A model generated the notes under the pieces. The model ran no database searches. It saw only the letters and a program-made list of their open reading frames with translations, and was not told the origin of the DNA. A DNA stretch of 22,208 nucleotides from Deltaproteobacteria bacterium UBA5756. GTDB taxonomy: Bacteria > Desulfobacterota > Syntrophorhabdia > Syntrophorhabdales > Syntrophorhabdaceae. A program made the translations under genes and the position numbers. The stretch spans positions 14,697 to 36,904 of the forward strand of contig DIFE01000153.1 of NCBI GenBank assembly GCA_002418985.1. Reading direction: 5' to 3'. Positions 21,866 through 22,208 of the stretch are shown one piece after another (within the stretch, counting starts at the first letter, position 1; every line of letters begins with the position of its first letter).

Positions 21866-22208
21866 CGTCTGGCCGAAATGCTTACAGGTCTCCAGACTCT
21901 TTCCCCGAACCTATCTTAGCAAGATGAGTGCCATTCCCGGTCCCCGCCGTATTGTATCGAAATAGCCCGCTTTTCGACAGAAAACATCCTGCGTCAGGTT
22001 GACGGGTGAAGGTATTTGCCTACACCAAGTGATCGACAGTGAAGGATATTCCATACACGCAGCCCTCACCGAGTACATCAGGACGGCATAGCGGACAAAA
22101 TGGGGGAGACATCTTAAAAACGGATAAAAGGACTTGTCTCACGCCCGCTTCACCCTTTGGGCTCGCTGGAGGCAGAGAAGAGAGATTGGAGGAAGCCTTA
22201 AAAGAATT
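21866..22208. other. Upstream region of mreB without an assignable gene
   Basis: This stretch of about 340 bp to the window end holds the sigma-54-type element (21918-21933), the dyad at 21992-22004, and a 55-codon open frame on the minus strand (21911-22078). That frame has no ribosome-binding site, ends inside the promoter element and is not recognised as a protein. No tRNA, repeat array or terminator is evident. Confidence 0.5.
21918..21933 (-). promoter_or_regulatory. Consensus sigma-54-type -24/-12 element upstream of mreB
   Basis: On the minus strand the sequence is TGGCAC-TCATC-TTGCT, a full match to the TGGCAC-N5-TTGCW consensus with exact GG-N10-GC spacing. The predicted transcript start is near 21907, about 170 bp before mreB. 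A perfect dyad CGTCA-GGT-TGACG (21992-22004) sits about 91 bp upstream of that start, at a plausible distance for an enhancer site. No activator gene is next to it in this window. Confidence 0.45.

Noticed and set aside
21911..22078. 55-codon minus-strand open frame upstream of mreB
   Set aside because: No ribosome-binding site or recognisable family, and its end overlaps the sigma-54-type element.

Overview
The window is GC-rich bacterial chromosome with tightly packed genes. A NtrC-type response regulator, sigma-54-type promoter motifs, an MFS carrier resembling the oxalate/formate antiporter family, an EndoQ-like nuclease and a polyferredoxin/CcdA-like redox cassette fit an anaerobic Desulfobacterota-like (syntrophic or sulfate-reducer-related) organism. 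That placement is inferred from gene content, not from a marker gene.

Layout. Positions 1-3290 (+ strand) hold the end of a Pro/Ala-rich protein, an exported FecR-domain protein with a Gly/Tyr/Trp-rich tail, rlmN behind its own promoter, and a hotdog-fold thioesterase translationally coupled to rlmN. Positions 3278-3490 hold a pair of inverted heptanucleotide-repeat arrays that contain the stop codons of the two converging genes. Positions 3478-11117 (- strand) hold a complete potassium-uptake operon, transcribed from high to low coordinates: a 34-codon membrane ORF, kdpF, kdpA, kdpB, kdpC, a short kdpD (KdpD sensor plus USP domains only) and a separate HAMP-PAS histidine kinase. Most of these genes touch or overlap. 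A -24/-12 (sigma-54) promoter lies in front, with paired dyads about 97 and 128 bp upstream of the predicted start. The gene just upstream (11276-12613) encodes a NtrC-type response regulator, so the module appears to replace the usual KdpD/KdpE pair with a split sensor and a sigma-54 activator.

Positions 12698-15519 (- strand) hold a Nudix hydrolase and a three-gene membrane redox cassette (CcdA/DsbD-like protein, NapH-like polyferredoxin, anchored protein with a calcium-loop-like motif). A small lipoprotein (+) and an MFS transporter (-) converge at 16050. The MFS upstream region carries a 9-bp inverted repeat. Positions 17570-18802 (-) encode an EndoQ-like PHP-domain nuclease. Next is a hicB-hicA toxin-antitoxin pair (+) with a clear sigma-70 promoter; hicA carries a 2-bp frameshift that would disable the toxin. 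The window closes with a 336-aa coiled-coil protein (+) converging on mreB (-). The mreB upstream region holds a second consensus sigma-54-type element and a short ORF overlapping the mreB start.

The most interesting items are the sigma-54-controlled split-sensor kdp operon with its extra small membrane ORF, the uncharacterised three-gene redox cassette, the inverted heptamer arrays and the broken hicA. No rRNA, tRNA, CRISPR array or transposase gene was seen.
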